Shown in pieces: positions 1-10,859 of a stretch of DNA of 64,000 bases (positions are counted from its first letter, which is position 1; each line of letters begins with the position of its first letter). The stretch lies in the NCBI GenBank assembly GCA_033964015.1, contig JAWWUD010000062.1, positions 606,001-670,000 of the forward strand. The letters are read 5' to 3'. The stretch comes from Scolanthus callimorphus. Its lineage: Eukaryota; Cnidaria; Anthozoa; Actiniaria; Edwardsiidae. A model generated the notes under the pieces. That model was given only the letters and a program-made list of their open reading frames with translations, ran no database searches and had not been told where the DNA came from. The translations under genes and the position numbers were made by a program.

Positions 1-504
1 CTGGTGTTTGCATTGTCCCTGCATTCCATATTCGAAGGGCTAGCCCTGGGGCTTATATCGGAGGTAGATCGTCTTGTACAAATAGCTGTAGCAGTTGTCA
101 TTCACAAAAGCATTATAGCCTTTTCAATGGGAGTCACTATGGTCCAACATGGCATGGCCATTGGTGCCGTTATCAAGGCTGCACTTTTGTTTTCCGTTAT
201 GGGGCCATTAGGGATTGGCATTGGTATCGCAATCATACAGTCATCTTCTCAGTTTTCCAGCAACCTGTCCTCTGCAATCTTACAAGGCATTGCTAATGGC
301 ACTTTTATTTATGTAACATTTTTTGAAATCTTGCAAAATGAGCTGAAAAGCCGAGGGAACAAGCTACTAAAGGTATTGTTCATGGTGCTAGGGTATGCAG
401 TAGTATCAGGCCTGCTATATTTTGCCAATGTCATGGAACACAAGACACATCCAATAGTCCCTCATGGAAGTGCAACTACTAGTCTAGGTTTACTGCCATT
501 TTAG
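1..504 (+). CDS. ZIP-family (SLC39A1/2/3-like) zinc transporter, last exon
   Basis: The reading frame is open from the first base and ends at a TAG at 502-504, so this is the C-terminal ~167 residues of a gene that begins outside the window. It carries the two signature metal-site helices of ZIP transporters: HSIFEGLALG (TM4) and HKSIIAFSMG (TM5), whose His and Glu residues line the Zn2+ path. Further hydrophobic segments follow (VMGPLGIGIGIAII; GIANGTFIYVTFFEIL; KVLFMVLGYAVVSGLLYFA), as expected for TM6 to TM8. ZIP proteins move zinc into the cytosol across plasma or organelle membranes. The pattern is closest to the ZIP1/2/3 subgroup; I cannot assign the exact paralogue. No frame damage is visible. 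Confidence 0.93.
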   Translation: MVFALSLHSIFEGLALGLISEVDRLVQIAVAVVIHKSIIAFSMGVTMVQHGMAIGAVIKAALLFSVMGPLGIGIGIAIIQSSSQFSSNLSSAILQGIANGTFIYVTFFEILQNELKSRGNKLLKVLFMVLGYAVVSGLLYFANVMEHKTHPIVPHGSATTSLGLLPF

Positions 505-549
505 AATGTCATTTGACTTTTTTATATTAGATTGAACTATTAGAGCTAA

Positions 550-1194
550 CAGTGGTACCTCTATTAAGCGGCCACCCTCTATTAATTTTCAAAGTCCCTA
601 TGCAATGTTACTTTGATGGATCGTTTTCGTCGTTTTTGCTTCAAAGGAAAAGTACCAATTTTTTGCTTTTTAAGAGCTGCCACTTCCAGTTAATGTTAGA
701 AGCTCCAGATTTCCACAAAATCTATTCCTTAGAGGGCGATTTGAAAAAACGTGTGCAGGATTATTGATATTTTTCGTATTTGCGGAGATATCACGTAAAA
801 CAGGTTGAAAATCGATATTTTTGGCAATGCTAACACAAAAATGAGCATAAAATATGTTTTGAAAGGAAATCAAAAATCCTGCACACCTTTTTTAGATCAC
901 CTTCTAAAGAATAGATTTTGCTTAAATTTGGAGCTGTGCAATTTAATTGGAAGAAGCTGGAACTATTTAAAGAAAGTCAGTACTTTTTTCTTTAGAGCTA
1001 AAAACTATATGATCATGTACAATATAATGAAAACAAAATTATTCATCAGATAGACCAACCTTTTAGCTTTAAAATGACATATGAACGACGTTTGTGGTGT
1101 AAATTGTGATTTTTTCCATTAAGCGGCCAACAACCTCTATTAAGCGGCCACTTGGCTTGGTCCCAACGGTGGCCACTTAATAGAGGTACCACTG
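550..1194. mobile_element. 645-bp foldback MITE with near-perfect TIRs
   Basis: Terminal inverted repeats of 26 bp with one mismatch begin CAGTGGTACCTCTATTAAGC and end at 1194. The inverted similarity continues inward for roughly 100 bp more on each side (arms near 680-770 and 866-960), so most of the element can fold back. The right end repeats the unit CCTCTATTAAGCGGCCAC twice. The right flank starts TA and the left flank reads TAA, compatible with a TA target duplication of a pogo/Tc1-type element. Short open frames here are by-products of the repeat. Confidence 0.8.
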
Positions 1195-1629
1195 TATTAG
1201 ATTTATATTTTGATGGTAGTTGTAGTTTTTGTATTTTCCATGCATGAGAAAATTAATACTTAAGGTCACATGGTTTTGAAATGATTAAGAAAACTAAGGT
1301 ATGGGGAGGTATTGTTGTTACTAATGCAAAGACCTTCTTCCAAAATGGTGGTCACAATTTCAAAAGTCAAATTAAATTTATTGAAAGTCCTACACCAGTG
1401 CCAGAAAGAACAGCTTCTCTTTAGTGAATATGAGAGGTTACATTGTCAGTTGCCATATCGGCAGAGAAAACCTAAGTTCAAAACTTAAAATTTGTTCTGT
1501 GAACCAATTGATCTCTGGTTGCCACATTAATAACAATGAAATGATGTCAGTGTGGACAGCACTTTAACCACGCCACAGAAAATACAGCCAATCAGAATGC
1601 AGGAATGGTGTTTTTTTTAACGAAGACTA

Positions 1630-1760
1630 GTGAGCAGCACAAGGAGTGACACTTGAAGTTGTAAAAGTAATGTAATTTATTTCCGACGCGTTTCGTCTCT
1701 TAGGGAGACTTCATCAGGGAATAACAGTTAACACGAAATTACATACGTGTGAGTGCTAAC
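1630..1760 (-). mobile_element. Penelope-like retroelement remnant
   Basis: The minus strand carries the CTGATGAAG...GAAACG signature found at the ends of Penelope-like retroelements, here as part of a hammerhead ribozyme motif (1677-1725). No reverse transcriptase or GIY-YIG frame remains next to it, so only a terminal piece is present. Exact limits are unclear. Confidence 0.55.
1677..1725 (-). ncRNA. Hammerhead ribozyme motif (type I, Penelope-type)
   Basis: Reading the minus strand, the conserved core CTGATGA (1711-1717) is followed by stem II GTCTC/GAGAC with a CCTAA loop, then GAAA, the self-complementary ACGCGT that forms a minimal stem III, and the cleavage triplet GTC. Sequence after the cleavage site (GGAAATAA) pairs with TTATTCC just before CTGATGA to form stem I, with one bulged A. 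Short palindromic stem III is typical of hammerheads in Penelope-like elements, which are thought to act as dimers. All invariant core positions I can check are intact. Confidence 0.72.
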
Positions 1761-2715
1761 TTCCTTAGGAAGTGACTCGTATGCCGTAAAGGACATTCCT
1801 AAACGCCCATTATGTTATTGAACGTGTGGGCTTGTAATAGTTTTGGGGGCCATACGATTAGCACGTATGTGAGACATCCCTGGAAACCAGATGAATTTTT
1901 CATGGTGAACAGCTTTTTTCCCATTGTTATCATCTTTCAGGTTAGGTTATTGTATCCTTTTTTAGTGTTGAATTTCTTATTTAAAAGATTATGAGAATAA
2001 CAACTTAAATTGTATTAATAATTTTTTTTCTTGTCCAAAATATTTTTCTAATTCTCCTGCTGGGTACAGTTTACCCTTCACATGTTACCCTTCACAAAAC
2101 CAGGCTACTGATTTGTGGGGGCGAGGAGAACAGTAAAAAGGGCTCAAATCCCCATAATTTTCGCAGATTTCAAGAGAAGTACAACTAGATATTATTGTAG
2201 AACAGCTTTTTTATTCGTAATTTTAAATTTCCATCGTATATTTTTCTCATGATTTACAGGTCCATACATTCTCTGTATTTTACTGTTTATTCTTAACACA
2301 AATCAGTAACCTGGGGAGCCTATGTTCATACCAGAGACTCTGTTTGGACGTGCCAGAATTACAGTTATTTTCACAATTCTTTCCTGCGCCAGGTTTCGAA
2401 TTTTGGTTCCTGGGTTACCAAATAGGTTCCCAAGTTCTCAACCAAGTTCCGAACTAAGTTTGTAACTTTGGGTCTATGTTGGAAAATTTTGTTTAGAAAC
2501 CTCAGTCAAACGTTAGCTGCTTAGGCTTCTTTGGCAGTGGTCTGTGAATATTGAAAGTTACTTGGGAACTTGGTTGCAAACTTGGGAACACATGAATCAG
2601 CTTCACAACCTGGGGCAGAAAAGTATTCTGAAAACAACTGTAAGATCTGAGGACTTCTACCCAGACTCGATATTGGTTTATGTAGAGTTATAAACAGCCC
2701 ATCACAAACTATTTT
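1761..2715. other. Non-coding stretch, no gene recognised
   Basis: AT-rich sequence with stops in all frames. A 60-codon frame at 1812-1994 has no recognisable motif. I see no RNA gene or clear repeat ends here. Confidence 0.4.
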
Positions 2716-2840
2716 AAAGGCCCATCACCAACCGGGGCCTTTGCGCCCTGTTTTCTTTTGTTTTTAAATTGATCCATTGTTTTGCGGGTGCTCTGATTGG
2801 CTAAGAGTCTGCAAAGGCTCTCGGTTGGTGATGGGCCTTT
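2716..2840. mobile_element. 125-bp MITE
   Basis: Inverted repeats of about 29 bp: AAAGGCCCATCACCAACCGG at the left is matched in reverse complement at 2811-2840 with small differences. The centre contains the common GGTGCTCTGATTGGC phrase. No coding capacity. Confidence 0.7.
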
Positions 2841-3004
2841 CAATGAGTTAGTTGGGTTTTGTCAGGGTCACAGGGTTAATGTTATTTGCTGATTATATGT
2901 AATTTTTTCAGATGTAAATAATTTAGAAAAATGATATTGTTATTAAAAACATTAGGTTGGTATGTACTTTTAGTTTGATGGACCTTGTGTCCAGTTTACA
3001 AGGC

Positions 3005-3070
3005 TCATACCTGCCAACCTTGCACAAGTGAAAACCGGGAGATAGGGGAAAGTGTTGTCATAACCTCGTC

Positions 3071-3102
<32 letters not shown>

Positions 3103-3257
3103 AAAAACCTTGCTCGCTTAAAATCTCTAGGTTTTAATGCAGAAATTGACTGAGCGAGTTGATTTCCCGGGAGGTTTACGGTGAAAACCGGGAGACCGGG
3201 AGATTTGACTCAAAACCGGGAGTCTCCCGCGTAAACCGGGAGAGTTGGCAGGTATGA
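3005..3257. mobile_element. 253-bp MITE with poly-C tract
   Basis: Terminal inverted repeat TCATACCTGCCAAC at 3005 and its complement ending at 3257; internal phrases AAAACCGGGAG recur four times. A run of about 22 C followed by 15 A lies at 3071-3107. A related half copy is at 10478-10530. Confidence 0.65.
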
Positions 3258-3836
3258 AGGCTAGTCATGTGACCTAAATTGCGCTTTCTTGTTGGATACC
3301 TGCTTCATGAATAAGTGATGAATATTACAAAGTTTATTTGCATTTTCTGGTTTAAAACGTTTTTAAAAAATAGATCAAGTTGGTGTTTATTTGTAATTTC
3401 ATGTGACCACTTTCAATAAATTAAAATTCTAACTTGAAAACTATTAGGTACCCTGGTTACCAGAGGCTTGAATCTTTACTCTATTACTGACACGCTAAGC
3501 CTAGACTTAGCAGGAGCTGATACAAATAAATTTGAAACCAAGTGTGACTGGGACTGGGAAAACAAGGCCTTGAGTAAATTATGCATTTTGTTAATGAGTG
3601 AAGCTTGGAGACTCGTTGGTAAGGCTTAGGGGGAAAAAGACGAAAATGCCAAATGGGATTTTTCTAATCCCCATCAAGCCCCAAGTAAAAATTTACATAT
3701 CAAAAAATTGGTCTGTTCATGACTGCATTGAGAACATTAAATTTAAGCATGAGTCAACGAATACCCCCCCCCCCCCCAAGATCAAATCTTTAACAATAGC
3801 TACAATACCACATGCACACTATCACACAATATCTAT

Positions 3837-4036
3837 ATTGTGTGTTTCCAAAAAACATCCATACCCCCCTACGGAAGGGATTGGAAATTCCAGAGGGGTG
3901 GGGGTGGGGGTCAATTTACCTGATCTTTTCCATACAAACACTGTATTTTTCTTCGGAAATTCCAGAGGGGAGGGGGTCATTTCTCAACACCCTTCCGTGG
4001 GGGGTTGTATGGATATTTTTTGGAAGCACACATAAT
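3837..4036. mobile_element. 200-bp MITE
   Basis: The first ~42 bp (TTTCCAAAAAACATCCATAC then C-rich, ACGGAAGGG) are repeated as reverse complement at 3995-4036. Two internal GGAAATTCCAGAGGGG blocks form a tandem pair. The open frames that cross it are low-complexity by-products. Confidence 0.65.
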
Positions 4037-4042
4037 ATCCAA

Positions 4043-4278
4043 CAAATCAGTGGATTTCAAATTCTACAGGCTCTACTCGGCTCTCGAAACTTGGAATATC
4101 CGAGATTAGTATATACCAAATCACTAAATAGTCATTTTCGCGCGCTCTGATTGGTTTCTGAAATAGTAGATATCAAACGCTATTTACTGTTTTGAGAAAA
4201 CTAGCAAAATGGCGACTCGTTTCACGCGCGATTCTGCGTTTTTAATCACCGTATTTTATTCTACTGATTTGGTATAAT

Positions 4279-4311
<33 letters not shown>

Positions 4312-4314
4312 CCT

Positions 4315-4393
<79 letters not shown>

Positions 4394-4411
4394 TAAATAT
4401 TCATAGTTCTG
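4043..4411. mobile_element. Foldback repeat family A, copy 1 (contains 177-bp MITE)
   Basis: Contains a MITE at about 4108-4284 with ends AGTATATACCAAATCA and its inverted match (ACTGATTTGGTATAATATACT), then a hairpin block GTGGATATATACC...GGTATATATCCACC and CAACTATCCCCCTCAGGG. Related copies are at 42990-43175 and 63355-63765 in this window. Confidence 0.6.
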
Positions 4412-4455
4412 CGTCACGCGCAAGCTTCGGGTGACAATAGCAAACGATTCCAGGC

Positions 4456-4636
4456 AATAGAGCAGATTTCGTATGACTGTGAAAAGTACCGTGACACGGC
4501 GCGGTACGGTCGCGGTGGCGGTACCGAACCTGGCCTGCTGTAGATGCCGAACGAAATCGCGTAGTCGCGGTGCGGTCACGGCCACGGTACAACGGTGTCG
4601 CGGCACTTTTCACAGTCATACGAAATCTGCTCTATT
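4456..4636. mobile_element. 181-bp palindromic MITE
   Basis: AATAGAGCAGATTTCGTATG at 4456 is repeated in reverse complement ending at 4636, and inversion continues through ACTGTGAAAAGT and the GC-rich centre (CGCGGTACGGTCGCGG). Nearly the whole element folds on itself. Confidence 0.72.
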
Positions 4637-4979
4637 AACAGTGTCTTACTTTTACACTAGTAGGTCAATTTGTATAGCTTAAACGTTTTCTGGTTTGGTT
4701 ATTTGCCATTTTCTGGCTTTCAAATCCGACACTTTTCGCTGCCATAACTTATAGCCTACTAGAAGCTCAACCAATCAGAACGCAGCATTGACAAAAGACC
4801 ACTAGTGTGATTATAGCTACGATATAACGCGCGCTCTGATTGGTCCAAATCTATGCACTATTTCACCGATAAAGTAGTGGTTCTCCTCCGCTATATCATA
4901 ACAGCATTAGAGCACAACGTTCTACGACTTTATCGAAAAAATAGAGCACTTGTAATGTTGGGAGAGACACTTGAAACAT

Positions 4980-5400
4980 TGCAAATTGCTTTGGATCAGG
5001 GTCGTTAGTAATCGGACGGGAAATCACAAGAAAATTTCCTAAAAACCATAATGGTTTTTATGGGTGGTTTTTGTTGGAAAAACCATTCAAAACCATGAAT
5101 GGGTTTGGAGAAACCAAATCCATTCATAGGTTTTACAACAAAAAACAGTCTTGGTTAATGTTATAATATCGGAATGGGTTTCACAGCCAAATACACGCTG
5201 TTTTCTGCATATTTCAAACATGGTTTTTGCGATTAAAAAGCGTTAAATGTCAAATGGTTAGGTATGTGAATTCCATTTACAATAAATAGGAAAAACTGGA
5301 TTTTATTCATTTCTTATATTTTTGAAGCGTTTTTTCCACAATAACCACTTCATGCGAAATGGTTACTGTGCAAAATCCATTTTTAAAGGTTACAACCTTG
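4980..5400. repeat. AAACCAT-rich degenerate repeat
   Basis: Repeated AAAACCAT/ATGGTTTT words in both orientations, with an inverted pair around 5070-5150. No coding sequence seen. Confidence 0.4.
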
Positions 5401-5664
5401 TGAAGGTCAAAGAATTCCTTTGTTATGAAAATTACTGAGTGGCCAATCAGAATCTAGTATGACGTAGCCCTGTTCCCTAGGGTCCAAGATGTAAAACAAT
5501 ACAAAACGGAGAAAAACAAAACAAAAATAACAGTTACCGGAGGGGTGAGCTCCCTGTGGTAGAGATCTGACGTCCGCACGCTTGAGTAGATCTAAGTAAC
5601 CCTTCCTCAGGGACACGTTGTAGCGATGGGCAACAACGGGAGCAAGTTCAAAGTCAAACAGCTT

Positions 5665-6375
5665 ACACGGCAAAAAAGTCCGCGTTTTCCAGTAGTTTTG
5701 AAGGTGGCAAAATGTCCGTAAAATTCCAAATATTCTTGTATAATCTTCACGTTTTGCCATCTCGGGAAAATACGACATTTTCCGTGGAGTTTTCCTTGCA
5801 TTTTACGCGTCGTTAAATTCGATGTCATCCCTTACGTATTATGTCGGGTAAATCTTAGATATTCCTAGCGTTTTCCTCGCATTTTCTCGAACAGGAATTC
5901 GAAGTGTACCGTCGAGTTTTCCCGGCGTTTGCTTGGAAAGATTACGCGCGTAATCTAAACATTTTCCTGGTCAGAAAACGCAGGGAAAATTAACCCCGTA
6001 TAATAACCCCCTTTGGTCGCGTTTTCCTCGCATTTTCTAAAACAGGAATATTCGAAGTGTTCCGTGGAGTTTTCCTGGCGTTTACTTGGAAAGATTACGT
6101 GAGTAGTCTAAACATTTTCCTGGTCAGAAAACACAGGGAAAATTAACCCCGTATAATAACCCCCTTTGGTCGCGTTTTCCTCGCATTTTCTTAAGCAGGA
6201 ATATTCGAAGTGTTCCGTGGAGTTTTCCTGGCGTTTACTTGGAAAGATTACGTGAGTAGTCTAAACATTTTCCTGGTCAGAAAACGCAAGGAATATTAAC
6301 CCCGTATAATAACCCCTTTGGTCGCGTTTTCCTCGCATTTTCTTGAACAGGAATATTCGAAGTATTCTGCTGACA
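5665..6375. repeat. Element with 152-bp tandem array
   Basis: From 5865 to about 6375 a unit of 150-153 bp repeats about 3.3 times; anchor GCGTTTTCCTCGCATTTTCT starts at about 5867, 6018, 6171 and 6323. The left edge CACGGCAAAAAAGTCCG (5667) is the inverse of the right edge of the array region at 13006-13657, so both are members of one repeat family. Frames crossing 5407-5828 are spurious. Confidence 0.65.
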
Positions 6376-6661
6376 GGAAGTGACGGACGTGATGTTAGTT
6401 GGTTCCACGCTACTTCAAGGTCTCATGACCCCGGAAGTTGTTATTAGCGAATCACAGTTCATGTAAGAAAACATAACACTAGTACGTCCGGGTTTTGACC
6501 AATCACAAGCGGTGTTTCATCGACCTGCATTGATTTTCATTGGACCAAACAGTTTTGGCTCTCTTTTCAAATCGTGCTGCTTGCCATAATAATACACCGT
6601 TATAAGTAGTCTCAAAAATAACACATTTGCTATACTCCTTTCCGTCTAAGCTTTCAATATA

Positions 6662-6760
6662 ATGGCGTACAACAACCCCGCTAATTTCGGGTTGACATTT
6701 ACAAAGCTAAAGGAGATCACAGACGCTGCAAAATCTAATAGAAGTATCAGTCAAGTGACG
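6662..6760 (+). CDS. Candidate first exon, unrecognised
   Basis: ATGGCGTAC opens a 33-codon frame (starts MAYNNPANFGLTF) that reaches a good splice donor, GACG|GTGAGA. A TATA-like TATAAG lies about 60 bp upstream. The gene it would belong to is not visible: the strong acceptor at 8374 needs a different phase. Treat as a weak candidate. Confidence 0.2.
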
Positions 6761-7280
6761 GTGAGAAACAAAAGGGTTCTTGTAGATAGCTAGAACCGAA
6801 GCGGTCGGACTGTCCACTGGGAATCATCAGACTAACGTGTTATTAAGAGGCTCGTCAAGTCATAGTCATGGAAGTCAGGATGAAAAAGGCTTTGAAGGCG
6901 GCTAAGTTAACCGCCGAGTGATGAACTGCCCTTGGAAAGAATACAAGCTGTCAAGCAGTAACGAACTCACGCAAGGTTAGCGTCCTTCAAGCGCAAATCG
7001 ATGGAAGGTCCGCAGATAATACCAGATTTATCGGTTAGTATGAACATCCTTAACATAATAAAACGTTTGTGGCAGTTTGATTTAATGAAAAAGCTATTAA
7101 TTTTAGCATATTGATGGCCGTTCTATAAATCTTAAACACGCTGTGAATTTGCATAAGTGTATCGCATGACTTGTCTGCTCTGGAATGTCGAGAATGTCAT
7201 AGCACCTTGTTGTGCAATTATTTTCCTGCAAAAGCGACTTTGTTCTGAAATCTCAATATTTTAGCACCAGCATCTGGTTT

Positions 7281-8140
7281 TCAACAACAAAAACCTAATG
7301 CTGTGATCATACCTGAGTTGTTTAGTGCAGTAGCTAGATTTATTGATTTATGTATTTTGTTTTTGTTATAAACGTTAATAAATGCCGTTCCACTAGCTTC
7401 TACTGGATTTCTGGACAAATAACTTAAGACAGAATATGTAAGAGATTCCAGCAATGGTTGGCCAAAAGTATTGTTAGTAAAAAGTTTGATCTTTTTAAGG
7501 TTCCCATGAAAGAAACTAAGTAGTGGTCGTCCCGCCAAACATATCTCACGGAGACCCGAGAAACTAAATTTCAAAGTTTTCTAAAATAAATATATTTAAG
7601 CAATAAAAAGCGGATTTCCGTGGTTTATAATGTGAGAAACGCACGAGGGATGCTGGAATTCGAAAAACACGAGAAAAGTTTGAAACTCACGAGCCGTAGA
7701 CGAATGAGTTCCAAACTTTTCAAGTGTTTTTCCTGCATCCCAAGTGCGTTTATCACAGTCTTAAATCACGGAAATCTGCATCTGCCGTGAGAATGCACAG
7801 TTCTCAAAACAACCAGAGCGCGCGTATTATCTTAGCTATTTTATAAAGTTATATTAATATATAAGATTTCTGTGAACTTTGAATTTATTTCCTCAGGTTC
7901 CCATGAGAATTGTTCGGCGGAGCGATCAGACACTGCTTATCACTTATATTCATACCAAAACCAAATCAAAATATTTACTACATATTTCAGTAACAAGATT
8001 TTTGACCACTTCTTGATTAAATTGCTCGAAGTTCTAAAACAATCTGTGTTAAATGCAGCCTGTTCGATCAGGGAGTCGATACTATCTTTTTGCGATTTCC
8101 ATAATCAAGTTCTTGTTTTTGAATCAGAGTTATTCTTACA
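7281..8140. repeat. Diverged inverted duplication around a MITE
   Basis: The minus strand of 7281-7575 and the plus strand of 7872-8140 show the same order of words (GAACTTTGAATTTA..TC..GGTTCCCATGAGA in one; GAAACTTTGAAATTTAG..TCTCCGTGAGA in the other). They flank the palindromic MITE at 7610-7779. The two 97- and 122-codon frames come from these arms and show no domain. Confidence 0.4.
7610..7779. mobile_element. 170-bp palindromic MITE
   Basis: GCGGATTTCCGTG...GAGAAACGCACGAGGGATGC on the left is mirrored by GCATCCCAAGTGCGTTTATC...CACGGAAATCTGC on the right; inversion extends through AAAAGTTTG to the centre near 7695. Confidence 0.7.
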
Positions 8141-8373
8141 TCACGCGCGTCAGACGTTTTATCTGTTGAACGCAATTTTTATAGATACACTCCCTCAGTT
8201 TGATATACGATTTTTTTTTGCTTTGGGAAGAACAAAATAGAAGGGAGCAGGAGATTTCTGTAGTGAAATGCAAAGGACTCCCTGAAGAATTCAAAACACG
8301 TTATGAAAACATCAACAAAACTGAAAGCAGCTTTTAATTTGTTTAATTTGTTTTCATTGTCCTTTGTTTCCAG

Positions 8374-8504
8374 ACGAGACGAGACCCTTACCCATGAAGA
8401 AAAAGAGGATCGACCAGCAAAGGAAAAAAGCCGTCCACCTTGTGAGTTCGGACAAGACAGACTTAGGTAGTCATCCAGCATCAGAATCTAAACTGCCACT
8501 TTGA
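8374..8504 (+). CDS. Candidate terminal exon, basic tail, unrecognised
   Basis: A strong acceptor (TTGTCCTTTGTTTCCAG) at 8357-8373 is followed by a frame (two leading bases) reading ETRPLPMKKKRIDQQRKKAV and on to a TGA at 8502. The peptide is rich in Lys and Arg. It could be the last exon of a gene beginning near 6.7 kb, but intermediate exons were not found. Confidence 0.25.
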
Positions 8505-8888
8505 TGACCTACTATACGGCCCTTCTACAATCAATTAGATGTTAAGTCATGAAGAGAAACACTAGCCTGAGCATCAGACCCTTCCCCTTTTCGGAAAAAT
8601 GAGGCAGGGGCAGCCTTTCTTTGTTCTTTATTTTTCCCCAAGAAAGCCTGATAATCTGGGTAGTACAAAACGGGATTGTTGGCATTTATATCAGACTCTT
8701 GGGTGTGTCTGGGTCATACAAGTAAGAACCGACTTTCTTCTGGGTTAGGCCGCCTAACCAATTTCTTACTGTAAGATCCTTTATCAAAAGGAAAAGCTTC
8801 AAAATGGGCGAATAGAGAACTAAAGAGTAATGTTGAACTTATCTTACCTGTTGCTTTTTATGACAAGTTCCGCGGATGATTTGAAACT

Positions 8889-9085
8889 CAGGGGCACACA
8901 ACGGATCTGTTCCGCAAAATATCTGTTCCGCACCCCCTTTTCTTGCTGGCTGGGAAAGTTTTTGCCAAAGAGGTTGCTGGGAAAATTTTTTCACGATGTT
9001 CTCCTGGGAAAACATTTTAACAGCTATTTCCGTCTTTGCTGGGACTTCTGGCTTTTTTTCCGTGGCTATTTTCGTAAAATGACGA
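8889..9085 (+). repeat. CTGGCTGGGAAA repeat, copy 1
   Basis: Starts GGGGCACACAACGGATCTG and carries several CTGGGAAA units. A second copy with the same units is at 11880-12113, whose right edge (GTTGTGTGCCCT) is the inverse of this left edge. Confidence 0.45.
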
Positions 9086-9491
9086 TCAAGTCACGCTAAG
9101 TCACGACTGAATATCGACTGCCGAGTATTTTGGTCAGCGGTAGTTGCGCGGGCGGGTCGAAAATGACAGTTCCAAAAAATTCAAAAGACTCGAGTCTCAT
9201 CAGCTCTGGTTTGCTGTGTTTACTGGCTGTTTGGAGATGAAATTGCCCAATTTAAAGTAAGTAAATATATAATAGCAAATTAATACTTCTACATTGTTTT
9301 TCTCTGGTTAAGGTTTAATTTATTTACACGGATACTTGCATTCGAAATTGTCAGGAAATCCTCACTCGACAGCTGACTGCGGTGACAGCAGATGTAACTT
9401 TAAGCTTAAGTTATGAGAGAATGAGAACCACAGATAGTAAACTTCAAGCTTTGACTAGCAAACAGAACTCGGAAAAAGTATACAGAAGGTT

Positions 9492-10409
9492 ATGTATCAG
9501 TCAATTCCAGCGGTGACCATCCCCCCCCCGGGACACCGTGGGGCATTTGCGCACCACTGCCTTCCCTGGGGTGGGGAATTTTGAAAATTTTGCTGGCCCC
9601 AGGGTCGGGAATTGTTTTTCCCCGGGGGAGGGGGGTGGGGAATTTTGGTTTTCTCATCTCAAGCGCGTCGGGTTTTGCGAACTACAACACCAGTTACAAT
9701 AACTATCGTTTGGCAGTTACAAAGTCCCAGTTACAGAAAATAACGCCACATAAAATATAATGCAGAGCATGGCCCGTATACACCACGTTTGGGGAAGACA
9801 AATTTGCACATTTCGCAGTTAACGTCTTCTATAGAGAAGAAACAGATTTCGCAATTTCGTCTCAGTGGAAAAACATAAAAATGAATTGACACTATAAAGG
9901 AGTACCAATTTCGCAAAAAGTCAAGTAACATAACTGTGAAATAGTTGCTCTGCAAATAGAATAAAGGTACATTTCGCATTGAGAGATTCCGGGGACAACT
10001 TGCAGAAATGGCTACAACGGCCAATGGCTTAGGAATGTCTACCGATATTGTACTAATACCTTAGTTTCACTTCTTTATTTACATTTTGTCTCACTTTCAG
10101 TGAAATGAGAACTCGTTCAAAGACGAGAAAACTAAAGTACATTTACTGAAACGAATTATAAATGCTCGGACAGTATAAATGGAGTTGAAGTTTTTGTTGT
10201 GAAGCTCACGCAGAGTCGATGGAATCTTATCGTCTTTTTCTCGTCCCGGGGGTGGGGCATTTTTCCGCTTTTTGTGTTCCCCGCCGTGGGGTATTTTGCA
10301 TTTTTGCTAGCCCGGGGGCGGGGAATTTTCAGTTTTATTTTTCGAAATGACCAAAATCCCGGGGGTTGCCCGGGGGGGGCATGGTCAGCGCTGGAATTGA
10401 CTGATACAT
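9492..10409. mobile_element. 918-bp MITE with 40-bp TIRs and G-rich interior
   Basis: Left end ATGTATCAGTCAATTCCAGC continues GGTGACCATCCCCCCCC; right end is its reverse complement (one or two mismatches) ending at 10409. Subterminal zones repeat GGGGTGGGGAATTTT/GGGGCATTTT. No transposase frame. Confidence 0.78.
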
Positions 10410-10477
10410 TAGTGCAATACGTTTGACGGCTTCTGTTTAAAATATATTTCCTTTGGAAATTCCTTTGGAATCTCTAC

Positions 10478-10530
10478 CTACAGCATACTTGCCAACCCTG
10501 AAAACTCCAAAACTGGGAGATTTTGTCAGT
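10478..10530 (+). repeat. Fragment of the 3005 MITE family
   Basis: CATACTTGCCAACCCTGAAA and CTGGGAGATTTTGTCAG match the left arm of the element at 3005-3257. Confidence 0.5.
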
Positions 10531-10859
10531 TTAGTAATGAAACCATTTGCATACTTTAAATTAGGGAGCGGTCATTAGTTATTGGTGGGGGAGGACTAGT
10601 AAATTTGGGTAGAGGGCCACGATGTTTTGGGCGCCCATTTAGTGAGGATCTTATTTTTTTGGCCACCAGATAAGAGTATTTTAAAAGTATTCTGAGATCC
10701 GGAAGGATATTTGAAAATGCCATTCCATGCCACTCATAGGATACTTCACCTGGAAACTCAGATCTGGAAAGGTATCCTCAAAGCCTCACCAGCAAACTTT
10801 CTCTCGGATTTTCCGTGCTTTCCGAAACTGATGACCGCTCCCTTAGACTGAGTAAAACA

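Noticed and set aside
3598..4150. Two overlapping frames of 145 and 112 codons
   Set aside because: They read through the 200-bp MITE and a poly-C tract; peptides are low complexity.
5407..5828. Minus-strand frames of 123 and 73 codons
   Set aside because: They overlap the repeat family with the CACGGCAAAAAAGTCCG end; no motif or splice context.
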